Positions 16,360 through 25,565 are shown, numbered from the stretch's first letter. The stretch is 64,000 nt of DNA from Solirhodobacter olei (GCF_004010155.1 NZ_RRYH01000010.1:62001-126000); one strand, 5' to 3'. Numbers and translations: made by a program. The notes: generated by a model from the sequence alone, not told the origin.

Positions 16360-18339
16360 ATGTCCGCCACCCATCCTCATCTCCTCTCCCCGATCAGCCT
16401 GCGCGGCCAGACCCTGCGCAACCGCGTGGTCTTTGGCGCCCATACCGCCAACATGGCAGAGGCGGGCCTGCCCGGCCCCCGCTTCGGCGCCTATCTCCTT
16501 GAACGCGCGCTCGGCGGGGCGGGGATGATCGTCGCCGAACCGATGCCGGTCCACCGCACCGCCGTCTTGACCCGCGGCAACTTCCTGCCCGGCACGGACA
16601 AGGTGATCCCGCATTTCCGAAAGATCACCGAGCCGGTGAAGGAAGCGGGCGCGGTGATCCTGCAGCAGCTCTATTCCGTCGGCCAGCACGCCGACCAGGA
16701 CCTTAGCTTTGCCCCCGGCTGGGGTCCTTCCGGCCTTCCCTCCTACCACGACAGCGACGGCTCCCACGCCATGAGCGAGACGGAGATCGAGGAGATCATC
16801 GACGCCCACACCGCCGCCGCGCTGCGCGCCCAGGCCTCCGGCTTCCAGGGGGTGGAGGTCTGGGCCGCCTACCATTCGCTGCTCGACCAATTCTGGACCC
16901 CTTGGTCCAACCGGCGGGACGACAAGTGGGGCGGCAGCCTGGAGAATCGTACCCGGCTTTCCAGGACGATCATTCATAATATCCGGCGCGCCTGCGGTGA
17001 CGATTTCATCATCGGCCTCGCGATCTCGCTGTCCGACGCCTATGACGTGCTGCTCTCGCGCGAGGCGCTGGCAGAGATCGTCGCCCTCCACGACGCCACC
17101 GGCGAGGTCGATTACGTCACCTGCGGCCATGGCGGCTATCTGGATTTCGAGCGGCTGATGCCGACCTTCCTCTACGGCGAAAAGCTCACCGCCCCCTTCA
17201 CGGAAGAGCTCAAGGCGATCGTGAAACACGCCCGCATCACCTCCGAGGCGCATGTGCGCACCCCGGAGAATGCCGAGGCGATCATCGCCTCCGGCCAGGC
17301 CGATCTCGTCTCCATCGTCCGCGGCCAGATCGCAGACCCGCACCTGGCCCGCAAGACCGCCGAGGGCCGGGCCGAAGACGTGCGCGGCTGCATATCCTGC
17401 AACCAGATGTGCTGGGGCCGCCGGGCGCGGGATTACTGGATCTCCTGCCTCATCAACCCCTCGGCGGGGCGGGAGTTCGAATGGGGCGGCGACCGCTTCA
17501 CCCGCGCCAAAACGCCAAAGCGCGTGCTCGTCGTCGGCGCCGGGCCCGCGGGGCTGGAAGCCGCCCGCGCCGCGGCCGAGCGCGGGCATCAGGTGGAAAT
17601 CGCCGAGGCCTCTGCCCGCATCGGCGGCCAGTTCCGGCTGGCCGGAGAGCAGCCGCGCCGGGGCCAGATCCTCGACCTGCTCGACTGGTACGAACGCCAA
17701 TTCGCGAAGCTGCAGGTGAAGCTGAGCCTCAACGCCTACCTGGAGGCAGAGGACATCCGCGCCCGCGCGCCCGATGTCGTCCTCCTCGCCACCGGCTCGC
17801 TGCCCGATCCCGACTTCACCCAGCGGTGGCTGCCGCAGGCCGCCGAACTGCCGGGCCTTGCCCGCGGCCAGGTCTTCGCGCCGGAGGAGGTGATGCGCCG
17901 CGAGGCGAAGATCGGCGGGACGGTGATCCTATACGACGAGGGCGGCCACTGGCGCGGGCTCGGCACCGCCTGGCATCTCGCCGAGCAGGGCAAGCAGGTC
18001 ACCATCGTCACGCCGGAACCCTACCTGGGCAAGGAGCTGACCCGGACCTCGGCCGACATCCCGCTGCGCCACCGTCTCGCCCGTCTCGGCGCACGCAGCC
18101 TGACGGAGCATGTTATCACCGAATGGCACGGCGACGGCGCCACGGTGCGCTCCATGCTCACCGGCGCGGAGGAACGGATCGCCGCCTCCGCGCTCGTCAT
18201 GTCGACCACCAACCGCGCCTTCGATCCGCTCTCGGCCGACCTCTCCGATCTCGACATCCGCCTGATCGGCGACGCCGCCGCCCCCCGCCTTGCCCCCTTC
18301 GCCTTCCACGAGGGGCGCAAGGCCGCGCTGGAGATCTGA
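16360..18339 (+). CDS. TMADH/DgcA-type FMN- and 4Fe-4S-containing oxidoreductase with C-terminal FAD/NAD domain
   Basis: A 659-residue multidomain flavoprotein. The N-terminal Old-Yellow-Enzyme TIM barrel (about 5-335; LSPISLRGQTLRNRVV, GVEVWAAYHSLLDQFWTPWSN) binds FMN. The cluster motif Cys344-x2-Cys347-x3-Cys351-x11-Cys363 follows, then a two-dinucleotide module starting at VLVVGAGPAGLE (389-400). This layout is shared by trimethylamine dehydrogenase, dimethylglycine demethylase DgcA, stachydrine demethylase and dienoyl-CoA reductase. The conserved CNQMCWGRRARDYWISC resembles the N-methyl-amine demethylating branch, so an N-methylated amine substrate is the best guess. The start at ATG 16360 leaves out a 66-codon disordered extension. 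It is monocistronic; a large inverted repeat follows its stop. Confidence 0.85.
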   Translation: MSATHPHLLSPISLRGQTLRNRVVFGAHTANMAEAGLPGPRFGAYLLERALGGAGMIVAEPMPVHRTAVLTRGNFLPGTDKVIPHFRKITEPVKEAGAVILQQLYSVGQHADQDLSFAPGWGPSGLPSYHDSDGSHAMSETEIEEIIDAHTAAALRAQASGFQGVEVWAAYHSLLDQFWTPWSNRRDDKWGGSLENRTRLSRTIIHNIRRACGDDFIIGLAISLSDAYDVLLSREALAEIVALHDATGEVDYVTCGHGGYLDFERLMPTFLYGEKLTAPFTEELKAIVKHARITSEAHVRTPENAEAIIASGQADLVSIVRGQIADPHLARKTAEGRAEDVRGCISCNQMCWGRRARDYWISCLINPSAGREFEWGGDRFTRAKTPKRVLVVGAGPAGLEAARAAAERGHQVEIAEASARIGGQFRLAGEQPRRGQILDLLDWYERQFAKLQVKLSLNAYLEAEDIRARAPDVVLLATGSLPDPDFTQRWLPQAAELPGLARGQVFAPEEVMRREAKIGGTVILYDEGGHWRGLGTAWHLAEQGKQVTIVTPEPYLGKELTRTSADIPLRHRLARLGARSLTEHVITEWHGDGATVRSMLTGAEERIAASALVMSTTNRAFDPLSADLSDLDIRLIGDAAAPRLAPFAFHEGRKAALEI

Positions 18340-18347
18340 GGGGCGCG

Positions 18348-18433
18348 CTTCTTCCTGGACGAAACACTCCCGCCGGAGGCCCCCGGCCCAACCGCCCGCC
18401 GCCTCCGGCGGGAGTATTTTCACCAAGAAGAAA
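18348..18433. repeat. Family A repeats, head-to-head pair (copy 3), probable bidirectional terminator
   Basis: Two family A copies in opposite orientation (18348-18380 and 18401-18433) fold on each other. ACTCCCGCCGGAGGC at 18366-18380 is perfectly complementary to GCCTCCGGCGGGAGT at 18401-18415, and pairing continues loosely outward through an A/T-rich stretch. It fills the whole gap between two convergent genes and has T-rich runs on both outer sides of the stem, so it should terminate transcription from both directions. Confidence 0.75.
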
Positions 18434-19078
18434 TCAGAACGGCGCCGGGGCCGAGAAGGCGAGCCCGCGACCGCCGTCGGGGTGGTTGATCTTCAGGCTC
18501 TCGGCATGAAGCATCAGCCGGGGAAAGTCGCGGGCCGGGCCTTCCGCGTAGAACGGGTCGCCGAGGATCGGGTGTCCGATTTCCTTCATATGCACACGAA
18601 GCTGATGGCTGCGGCCGGTCTTCGGCATCAGCCGGACGCGGGTGGTGCCGTCTTCGTGCCGCACCACCCGCCAGTCGGTCACGGCGGGCCGGCCGGTCTC
18701 GAAATTCACATGCTGCAGCGGGCGGTTCGGCCAGTCGACGATCAGCGGCAGGTCCACGGTGCCGGTCCTCGGCTCTAGTTCGCCCCAGAGCCGGGCGAGA
18801 TAGACCTTCTTCACCCGCCGCTTCTCGAACTCGAGGCTCAGGAACCTCTGCGCCGCCTTCGTCAGCGCAAAGACGATCACGCCCGAAGTGTCGCGGTCGA
18901 GCCGGTGAACCAGCAGCGCCTCGGGGTAGACCCGCTGCGCGCGGGCGATCAGGCAGTCGGCCAGATGTTCGCCCTTGCCCGGCACCGACAGCAGGCCGGA
19001 GGGCTTGTCGAGCACCAGGATATGCGCATCGGCATGCAGGATGCGCATCGGCTCGTCCGGGGGGGCGTATTCGTCCAT
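18434..19078 (-). CDS. RluA-family pseudouridine synthase
   Basis: A 214-residue single-domain pseudouridine synthase, close to E. coli RluA (219) and without an S4 domain. The catalytic aspartate is in LVHRLDRDTSGVI; DKPSGLLSVPG precedes it, and the uracil-binding TGRSHQLRVHM and GHPILGDPFYA blocks follow. The target is probably 23S rRNA U746 and/or tRNA U32, as for RluA, but related subfamilies cannot be separated here. Start at ATG 19078; the longer frame adds 12 residues. It is convergent with the flavo-iron-sulfur oxidoreductase gene. Confidence 0.9.
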   Translation of the reverse strand: MDEYAPPDEPMRILHADAHILVLDKPSGLLSVPGKGEHLADCLIARAQRVYPEALLVHRLDRDTSGVIVFALTKAAQRFLSLEFEKRRVKKVYLARLWGELEPRTGTVDLPLIVDWPNRPLQHVNFETGRPAVTDWRVVRHEDGTTRVRLMPKTGRSHQLRVHMKEIGHPILGDPFYAEGPARDFPRLMLHAESLKINHPDGGRGLAFSAPAPF

Positions 19079-19133
19079 GCCGCCGTGGCTAGGCGTGCCG
19101 GGCAGGGGCGTCAAGGCCCGCGCGCCGCAGGGC

Positions 19134-19757
19134 TCAGTCGACGATCAGCCGCAGCGCCAGCCCGCCGAACATCAGCGCCGCGATCCGGTTCAGCAGGGCC
19201 ATGCGACGGCCGAGCGCGTGGCGGACATGGCCGGCGAGAATGCCATAGCCCATCGTCACCAGCGTGCCGGTGAAGGCGAAAATTCCCCCCAGAAGCACGA
19301 TCTGCTGCCAGACCGGGCCGAGCGCGGGGTCGGTGAACTGCGGCAGGAACGCGATCATGAACAGCATCGGCTTGGGGTTCGTCGCATTCGACAGGAAACC
19401 GCGGCGCACCGCCTGCCAGCCGCCGCCCGCGCCGCGCCCCTCGGGCAGCGTGCCGCTCGCCCGCCAGGACTTCCAGGCGAGAAAGACAAGGTAGACTGCG
19501 CCGATCCAGCGGATCGCGCTCAGCGCCTCGGGCCAGGCGGCGATCGCGGCAGAGAGGCCGAGCGCCGCCAGCGTCACGTGCCAGATCGCGCCGATCCCCA
19601 CCCCGAGCCCCGCCAGCGCCCCGATCCGCGGGCCGCCCCGGATGCCAGAGGCAGTGGCGAAGATCACGTCCGCCCCGGGCGCGAAGTTCAGCACCAGCCC
19701 CCCGGCGATGAAGGCGGCGAGGTGACCGGGTGGAAAGGCAAAGAGGAGATGCAGCAT
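19134..19757 (-). CDS. LysE/RhtB family amino-acid exporter (1 of 3 in window)
   Basis: A 207-residue inner-membrane protein with about six hydrophobic segments. The N-terminal GGLVLNFAPGADVIFA corresponds to the family signature NxxPGPD-like loop, and NATNPKPMLFMIAF is the second conserved loop. The family exports lysine, threonine, homoserine, cysteine or related compounds. The substrate is not deducible. Start at ATG 19757. It lies 55 bp upstream of the pseudouridine synthase on the same strand and may be co-transcribed with it. Confidence 0.88.
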   Translation of the reverse strand: MLHLLFAFPPGHLAAFIAGGLVLNFAPGADVIFATASGIRGGPRIGALAGLGVGIGAIWHVTLAALGLSAAIAAWPEALSAIRWIGAVYLVFLAWKSWRASGTLPEGRGAGGGWQAVRRGFLSNATNPKPMLFMIAFLPQFTDPALGPVWQQIVLLGGIFAFTGTLVTMGYGILAGHVRHALGRRMALLNRIAALMFGGLALRLIVD

Positions 19758-19848
19758 CGAAACGGGCTCCGAACCTGCGGCCATCTAGACGCGCGGGCCC
19801 CCATCGCGCAAGCTGCCGCGCACAGGGCGCGACGGCGAGGGGGCAGGG

Positions 19849-20271
19849 ATGGATTACGACAGGGTGGATGCGGTCACCTTCGGCCAGGCGCTCACCGGGC
19901 TGACGGTAAACCTGCTAGTGCCCTCCGTGGCGCGCGAGGCGGAATTCCTTGCCGGCGTCTTCGGCCTGGCGCTGCACCAGCCGAGCGGCGATTTCGCGAT
20001 CGTCCGCTATGGCGCCCAGACCTTCCAGCTGCATGCAGACGGAACCTATGCAACCCACCCGCTCCATGCGCTTCTGCCGGCCCCGCCCCGCGGGCTGGGC
20101 ATCGAGCTGCGCCTGCACGAGACCGACCCCGACGCCGCCGTGGCGCGCCTGCCCGATTATCCGGACGCGGTCCTCCTCCAGCCGCCGACGGACAAGACCG
20201 CCCACGGGCTGCGCGAGGCGGTGATCCTTTCTCCCGCGGGCTATGCCTGGGTGCCGAGCCGGCGCCTCTGA
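19849..20271 (+). CDS. VOC (glyoxalase/bleomycin-resistance) superfamily protein
   Basis: A 140-residue protein with one vicinal-oxygen-chelate module: NLLVPSVAREAEFLAGVFGL forms the first beta-alpha unit, DFAIVRYGAQTFQLHADGTY the strand pair, and GIELRLHETDPDAAVARLPD starts the second half, ending GYAWVPSRRL. The family includes lyases, dioxygenases and drug-binding proteins; clear metal ligands are sparse, so a binding or non-canonical role is possible. It is divergent from the LysE exporter (91 bp) and convergent with the GFA gene (8 bp). Confidence 0.75.
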   Translation: MDYDRVDAVTFGQALTGLTVNLLVPSVAREAEFLAGVFGLALHQPSGDFAIVRYGAQTFQLHADGTYATHPLHALLPAPPRGLGIELRLHETDPDAAVARLPDYPDAVLLQPPTDKTAHGLREAVILSPAGYAWVPSRRL

Positions 20272-20279
20272 GCTCCCCC

Positions 20280-21068
20280 TCAGGCGCCCGGCGTCTGCGG
20301 CAACCCGTCGTCAATCGCGTAGTAATCGCCCTTCCCGGCCGTGAAGATATGGCCCGCGAGCCGCCCTCCCGTGGCCCCCTCGACGCAGCCGCCCTCCACC
20401 GAGAAACTGCCATCCGGCGCGCGGAACCAGAGGCTCGACCCGCAGGCGCCGCAGAATCCGCGCTCCGCCCCGCCCGGAGTGCGGCAGGTCCGTAGCGTCT
20501 CCCGCGCCAGCCAGTCGACCGCCGCCTCCGCGACATCGAAGGAGGCCGCGTAATGCCCCGAGAGCTTGCGACACTGGCTGCAATGGCAGGCCGTGGCAGG
20601 GCCAAGCGGCAGCGGCAGGCTGAAGCGGCAGGCACCGCAGATGCAGGACGCCGCGGCCCGGCCACGGACCTCGGCCGCAGGCGGTGGCGGGCCCTCGGGG
20701 CTGTAATAGTCACCCGCTTCCTCCGGCAGGAGGTGCTGGATCACGGCGAGCCCGGTCACCCCGTCCAGACTGCCGGCGGCGAAGGACATCCGCTCCTCTC
20801 CGTCCGGCTTCCAGAAAAGGCTCGCCCCGCACGCGCCGCAGAACCCGCGCCGCGCGGCGGGCGAGCTGCGGTACCAGGCCAGCCCCTTCTGCCGTGTCAG
20901 CCGGAAGTGCGAAAGCGGGGCCGAGGTGGCAGCGAAAACATGGCCCGACCAGGCCCGGCACAGGCGGCAATGGCAGACGATGACCGGGCGGAGTGGCCCT
21001 TCCACCTCATAGGCGACGGCGCCGCAGAGGCAGCTGCCCCGATGCGTCTGCGTAGCCGGATCAGCCAC
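20280..21068 (-). CDS. Tandem-duplicated GFA (CENP-V/GFA) zinc-binding family protein
   Basis: A 262-residue protein made of two complete GFA domains (PF04828). Cysteines of domain 1 are at 13, 15, 32, 34, 37, 77 and 80; those of domain 2 at 142, 144, 161, 163, 166, 206 and 209. Every one is shifted by exactly 129 residues, so all zinc ligands are kept in both halves. Most GFA proteins carry one domain and were named for a proposed glutathione-dependent formaldehyde activation, which is disputed. The start is the GTG at 21068, overlapping the stop of the upstream Met-sulfoxide reductase gene; a longer frame exists but runs into that gene. The coupling suggests a shared stress or thiol role (inference). 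Confidence 0.88.
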   Translation of the reverse strand: MADPATQTHRGSCLCGAVAYEVEGPLRPVIVCHCRLCRAWSGHVFAATSAPLSHFRLTRQKGLAWYRSSPAARRGFCGACGASLFWKPDGEERMSFAAGSLDGVTGLAVIQHLLPEEAGDYYSPEGPPPPAAEVRGRAAASCICGACRFSLPLPLGPATACHCSQCRKLSGHYAASFDVAEAAVDWLARETLRTCRTPGGAERGFCGACGSSLWFRAPDGSFSVEGGCVEGATGGRLAGHIFTAGKGDYYAIDDGLPQTPGA

Positions 21069-21522
21069 CGCGCACGCCCGCGAAGGCGTCGTCGAGGATC
21101 GCGGCGAGGGCCGAGGCATCCTCGGCCGTGAAGGCCGCCGGGCGGTCGCTGTCGATATCCAGCACGCCGATCAGCGCGCCGTCGCCGCCGCGCACCGGCA
21201 GCACGATCTCGGACCGGGTCGAGGCGGCGCAGGCGATATGACCCGGGAAGGCCTCCACATCGTCGACAAGCTGGGTTTCGCCCGTGCGCGCGGCGGCGCC
21301 GCAGACGCCTTTGGAGAAGGGGATGACGAGGCAGCCATGCCCGCCCTGGTAGGGGCCGATCTTCAGAAGCTCGGGACCCACGACCCGATAGAAACCGGTC
21401 CAGTCGAAGCGGTCGTCCGCGGCGTGGATCTCGCAGGCGAGCGTGGCCATGATGGCAACCGCATCGGTCTCGCCCTCGGTCAGGGCCTGGATGCGGGCGG
21501 CAAGGGCGGGATAGTCGGTCAT
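21061..21522 (-). CDS. msrC: Free methionine-(R)-sulfoxide reductase, GAF-domain (fRMsr/MsrC) type
   Basis: A 153-residue single GAF domain that reduces free Met-R-sulfoxide. The three diagnostic cysteines are present as Cys64 (GCLVIPF), Cys74 (GVCG) and Cys98 (GHIACAA), with the same 10- and 24-residue spacing as E. coli YebR/MsrC. SEIVLPV and GVLDIDSD match the family. The start is ATG 21522, giving the standard MTDYPALAARI opening; the longer frame has no homology. It is the first gene of a pair with the downstream GFA protein, with overlapping stop and GTG start. A family B repeat lies just upstream. Confidence 0.93.
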   Translation of the reverse strand: MTDYPALAARIQALTEGETDAVAIMATLACEIHAADDRFDWTGFYRVVGPELLKIGPYQGGHGCLVIPFSKGVCGAAARTGETQLVDDVEAFPGHIACAASTRSEIVLPVRGGDGALIGVLDIDSDRPAAFTAEDASALAAILDDAFAGVRGG

Positions 21523-21584
21523 CGTCGGGCTTTCTTGGTGGGGAGGAAGGAGGCCGTCTGCCCCCTCGCCGCTGGCGCGGCTCA

Positions 21585-21611
21585 CCCCCGAGGATATTTC
21601 GGGACGGAAAG
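21585..21611 (+). repeat. Dispersed repeat family B, copy 1
   Basis: CCCCCGAGGATATTTCGGG then ACGGAAAG. The same motif appears inverted at 25566-25591. It lies between the msrC start and the thiolase stop, only 11 bp from the latter. Confidence 0.6.
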
Positions 21612-21622
21612 TGGGCAAGGGG

Positions 21623-22801
<1,179 letters not shown>

Positions 22802-22887
22802 CCGCCGCCTCCCGTGAAATCCGATGTCCACCGAATCGTAAGGATCGCGGCCTAGCCTGCCCAGCGCAAGACCGGAAGGAGGGGCCG

Positions 22888-23247
22888 ATGGACCTGCGGC
22901 TGGAAGAACGCGGAACCACGCTGATCGCGCAGGTGGCAGATCCCCGCATCGACGCTGCCGCGGCGATCCAGTTCAAGGAGGCGATGCGCGCCGCCATCGC
23001 CCGGCCGTCGGCGCGGGTGATCCTCGATCTCTCCCGCGTCGAGTTCCTCGATTCGAGCGGGCTCGGCGTCGTGGTGGCGGTCATGAAGCTGCTGCCGCCC
23101 GACCGCCCGCTGGAACTGTCGGGCCTGACGCCCACAGTGGCGAAGGTCTTTAGGCTGACCCGGATGGACAGTGTCTTCACCATCCACGCCACCCTGCCGG
23201 AGATGGATACGGAGATGGAGGCGCCCGGCCGCGCCCATGCCGTCTGA
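22888..23247 (+). CDS. STAS-domain anti-sigma factor antagonist (SpoIIAA/RsbV-like)
   Basis: A 119-residue STAS domain protein. VILDLSRVEFLDSSGLGVVV carries the conserved phosphorylation loop DSSGLG (Asp55, Ser56, Ser57). In the family, unphosphorylated antagonist sequesters the anti-sigma kinase; phosphorylation on the serine releases it. The next gene, a HATPase kinase-like protein, overlaps its end by 11 bp, so the two form a partner-switching pair. Start at ATG 22888, preceded by GGAAGGAGGGG, an unusually strong ribosome binding site. Confidence 0.92.
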   Translation: MDLRLEERGTTLIAQVADPRIDAAAAIQFKEAMRAAIARPSARVILDLSRVEFLDSSGLGVVVAVMKLLPPDRPLELSGLTPTVAKVFRLTRMDSVFTIHATLPEMDTEMEAPGRAHAV

Positions 23248-23752
23248 TCCCCCCACCCAGCGCCCGGTGCTGCTGACCCGGCCCGGGGCGGAGGCGCGGG
23301 GCACAATTGATACGGAGGCGCCTTCCCGCGTCCTCCACCGCCGCTTCCGGGGAGAGGCGCTGGCCGTGCGCGCCGCGCTGCGCGAAAGCCTCGCCGCGCT
23401 CGCCCCTCACCTGCCCTCGGCCGAGCTGCGCGGCACGGTTGAGATCGTGCTTGCCGAGGTCCTGAACAACATCGTGGAACACGCCTATGGCAACACCCCC
23501 GGGCCGGTGGAGCTGCAGCTTCGGCCCGGCCCCCGCGGCCTCGAGGTCTTCGTCGCCGACGAGGGGCGACCCTTCCCGCAGGGCCATCCGCCCCGGCCCG
23601 ACACCCGCACCACGGGCGACGCTCTGCCCGAGGGGGGATTCGGCTGGCCACTGATTCACAGCCTGACCCGGGACATCGCCTACCGCCGCCACGCGGGGCG
23701 AAACGAGCTTCGATTCCGCCTTTCCGCCATCCAATCAGGCGCCTTTGACTGA
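23237..23752 (+). CDS. Anti-sigma regulatory factor-like ATP-binding protein (RsbW/SpoIIAB family)
   Basis: A 171-residue GHKL-type ATPase. The N-box is VLAEVLNNIVEHAYG (Asn77/Asn78, His82), the G1 box VADEGRPF (Asp108) and the G2 box GGFGWPLIH (133-141). These features match anti-sigma factor / serine kinase proteins that phosphorylate their STAS partner. The start ATG at 23237 lies inside the STAS gene, giving an 11-bp overlap and probable translational coupling. No sigma factor or PP2C phosphatase gene is nearby, so the controlled output is unknown; it may be a remote sigma factor or a non-transcriptional target. A 13-bp inverted repeat follows 100 bp downstream. Confidence 0.9.
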   Translation: MPSDPPTQRPVLLTRPGAEARGTIDTEAPSRVLHRRFRGEALAVRAALRESLAALAPHLPSAELRGTVEIVLAEVLNNIVEHAYGNTPGPVELQLRPGPRGLEVFVADEGRPFPQGHPPRPDTRTTGDALPEGGFGWPLIHSLTRDIAYRRHAGRNELRFRLSAIQSGAFD

Positions 23753-23853
23753 ACCGTTCCCGCACCGGAAACACTGCCCCGAGAATGCCCCACATTCAGC
23801 AAATCGCCGCCGCAGGGCAGGTCGAAACAGGGTCTCGTAGCTTAAACGGCTTC

Positions 23854-23900
23854 CCTCGGCGCCGCAGCCAACAGCCCCCACCCAGTTTGCGGCGCCGAGG
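23854..23900. repeat. Perfect 13-bp inverted repeat between the STAS/ATPase pair and the GGT gene
   Basis: CCTCGGCGCCGCA (23854-23866) and TGCGGCGCCGAGG (23888-23900) are exact reverse complements with a 21-base loop. Each arm also contains the self-complementary octamer CGGCGCCG. It could be a terminator lacking a T-tract or a pair of binding sites for the gene starting at 23969. The 216-bp gap holds no other feature that I can see. Confidence 0.5.
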
Positions 23901-23968
23901 ACTTACCCCCCTTCACATCGCCCGACCCCCAGCCTAGTCTCCCGTCGCTTCACGCGAGGGGGGATGCG

Positions 23969-25546
23969 ATGCGCGACTTTCAGAAACCGGGCCGGTCAGA
24001 GGTCTATGCCCAGAACGGCATGGCCGCGACCTCGCATCCGCTGGCCGCCCGCGTGGCGGTGGAACTGCTGCAAGCCGGCGGCAACGCGGTCGACGCCGCC
24101 ATCGGCGCGGCGGTGCTGCTGGGGATCTGCGAGCCCGGGATGACCGGCCTCGGCGGCGATTGCTTCGTGCTGCTGAAACCGGCCGGGGAAGAGCGCATCG
24201 TCGCCCTCAACGGCTCCGGCCGCGCACCCGCCGGGCTTTCGGCCGCCGAGATGCGCGGCCGCGGCCTGTCCAGCGTGCCGCTCCACGGTCCGGAGGCGGT
24301 GACCGTCCCCGGCGCGGTCGACGCCTTCTGCCGGCTCTCGGCCGACTGGGGCCGCCTTGGCCTCGCCGCCAGCCTCGCCCCGGCGATCCGCTACGCGGAG
24401 GAGGGCGTGCCCGTCGGCCCCCGCACCGCCTTCGACTGGGCAGAGGGCGAGGAGGTGCTGAAGGGCGACGCCCGCCGCTTCTACCTGCTCGACGGCAAGG
24501 CCCCGAAGGCCGGCCAGGTCTTCCGCGCCCCCGGCCAGGCAGAGGTGCTGCGCCGCATCGCCCGCGACGGCCGCGCCGGCTTCTACGAGGGCGAGGTGGC
24601 AGAGGATCTCGTCGCCTCCCTCCAGGCCCTCGGCGGCACCCATACGCTGGCGGATTTCGCCGCCACCGCCTGCGATTACGCCGACCCGGTCTCGGGCCAT
24701 TACGGGCCCGTGGAACTGGTCGAGCATCCGCCAAACGGCCAGGGCGCGACGGCGATCCTGATGCTGAACATCCTCAAGCACTTCGACCTCGCTAGCCTTG
24801 ACCCGTTCGGCGCCCGCCGCGCGCATCTGGAGGCCGAGGCCGCGAAGCTCGCCTATGACGCCCGCAACCGCTTCATCGCCGATCCCGACCGCACCACCCG
24901 CCTGGCCCATATGCTCGCCCCCGAAACGGCGGAGCGTCTCGCCGCGCTGATCGACCCGGGCCGCGCTATGGCAGACCCCGCGAAGCTGGCCGAGGCGGTG
25001 CATCGCGAGACGGTCTACCTGACGGTGGTGGATCGCGACCGCATGGCCGTGTCGATGATCTACTCGATCTTCCACGGCTTCGGCTCCGGCCTCGCCTCGG
25101 CGCGCTTCGGGATCAATTTCCAGAACCGCGGCGCAGGCTTCACCCTGGCCGAGGGCCACCCGAACGAGGCCACGGGCGGCCGCCGTCCGATGCATACGAT
25201 CATACCCGCGATGCTGCGACGCGCCGGGACGGTGGAGATGCCCTTCGGCGTCATGGGCGGCGCCTACCAGCCCAATGGCCACGCCCGCGTCGTCACCAAC
25301 CTCGTCGATTACGGCATGGATCTTCAGGAGGCGCTCGACGCCCCGCGCAGCTTCTCCGGTGCCGAGGGGATGGAGGTGGAACGCGGCTATGGCGACGCGA
25401 TCCGCGCCGAGCTGGCCGAGATGGGGCACAAGGTGCATGTGCCGAAGACGCCGATCGGCGGCGCACAGGCGATCCGGATCCTCGACAGCGGTGTGCTGGA
25501 AGCCGCCTCCGATCCCCGCAAGGACGGCTGCGCGCTCGGCTACTGA
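23969..25546 (+). CDS. Gamma-glutamyltransferase family N-terminal-nucleophile hydrolase (YwrD-like, class IV type)
   Basis: A 525-residue Ntn-hydrolase of the GGT family. The N-terminal ATSHPLAARVAVELLQAGGNAVDAAIGA and GGDCFVLL blocks are typical, and NGQGATAILMLNIL precedes the processing region. The nucleophile that would start the small subunit is probably Thr348 in RETVYLTVVD. Classical GGTs have Thr-Thr-His at this place, so the His and second Thr are replaced here (Thr-Val-Tyr), as in the short, YwrD-like class. There is no obvious signal peptide, so it is probably cytoplasmic. The lid loop is short. The substrate may be a gamma-glutamyl compound, glutaryl compound or acylated amine. 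A family B repeat with a hairpin follows the stop. Confidence 0.88.
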   Translation: MRDFQKPGRSEVYAQNGMAATSHPLAARVAVELLQAGGNAVDAAIGAAVLLGICEPGMTGLGGDCFVLLKPAGEERIVALNGSGRAPAGLSAAEMRGRGLSSVPLHGPEAVTVPGAVDAFCRLSADWGRLGLAASLAPAIRYAEEGVPVGPRTAFDWAEGEEVLKGDARRFYLLDGKAPKAGQVFRAPGQAEVLRRIARDGRAGFYEGEVAEDLVASLQALGGTHTLADFAATACDYADPVSGHYGPVELVEHPPNGQGATAILMLNILKHFDLASLDPFGARRAHLEAEAAKLAYDARNRFIADPDRTTRLAHMLAPETAERLAALIDPGRAMADPAKLAEAVHRETVYLTVVDRDRMAVSMIYSIFHGFGSGLASARFGINFQNRGAGFTLAEGHPNEATGGRRPMHTIIPAMLRRAGTVEMPFGVMGGAYQPNGHARVVTNLVDYGMDLQEALDAPRSFSGAEGMEVERGYGDAIRAELAEMGHKVHVPKTPIGGAQAIRILDSGVLEAASDPRKDGCALGY

Positions 25547-25565
25547 CCGGGGAAACTCCCCTTCC

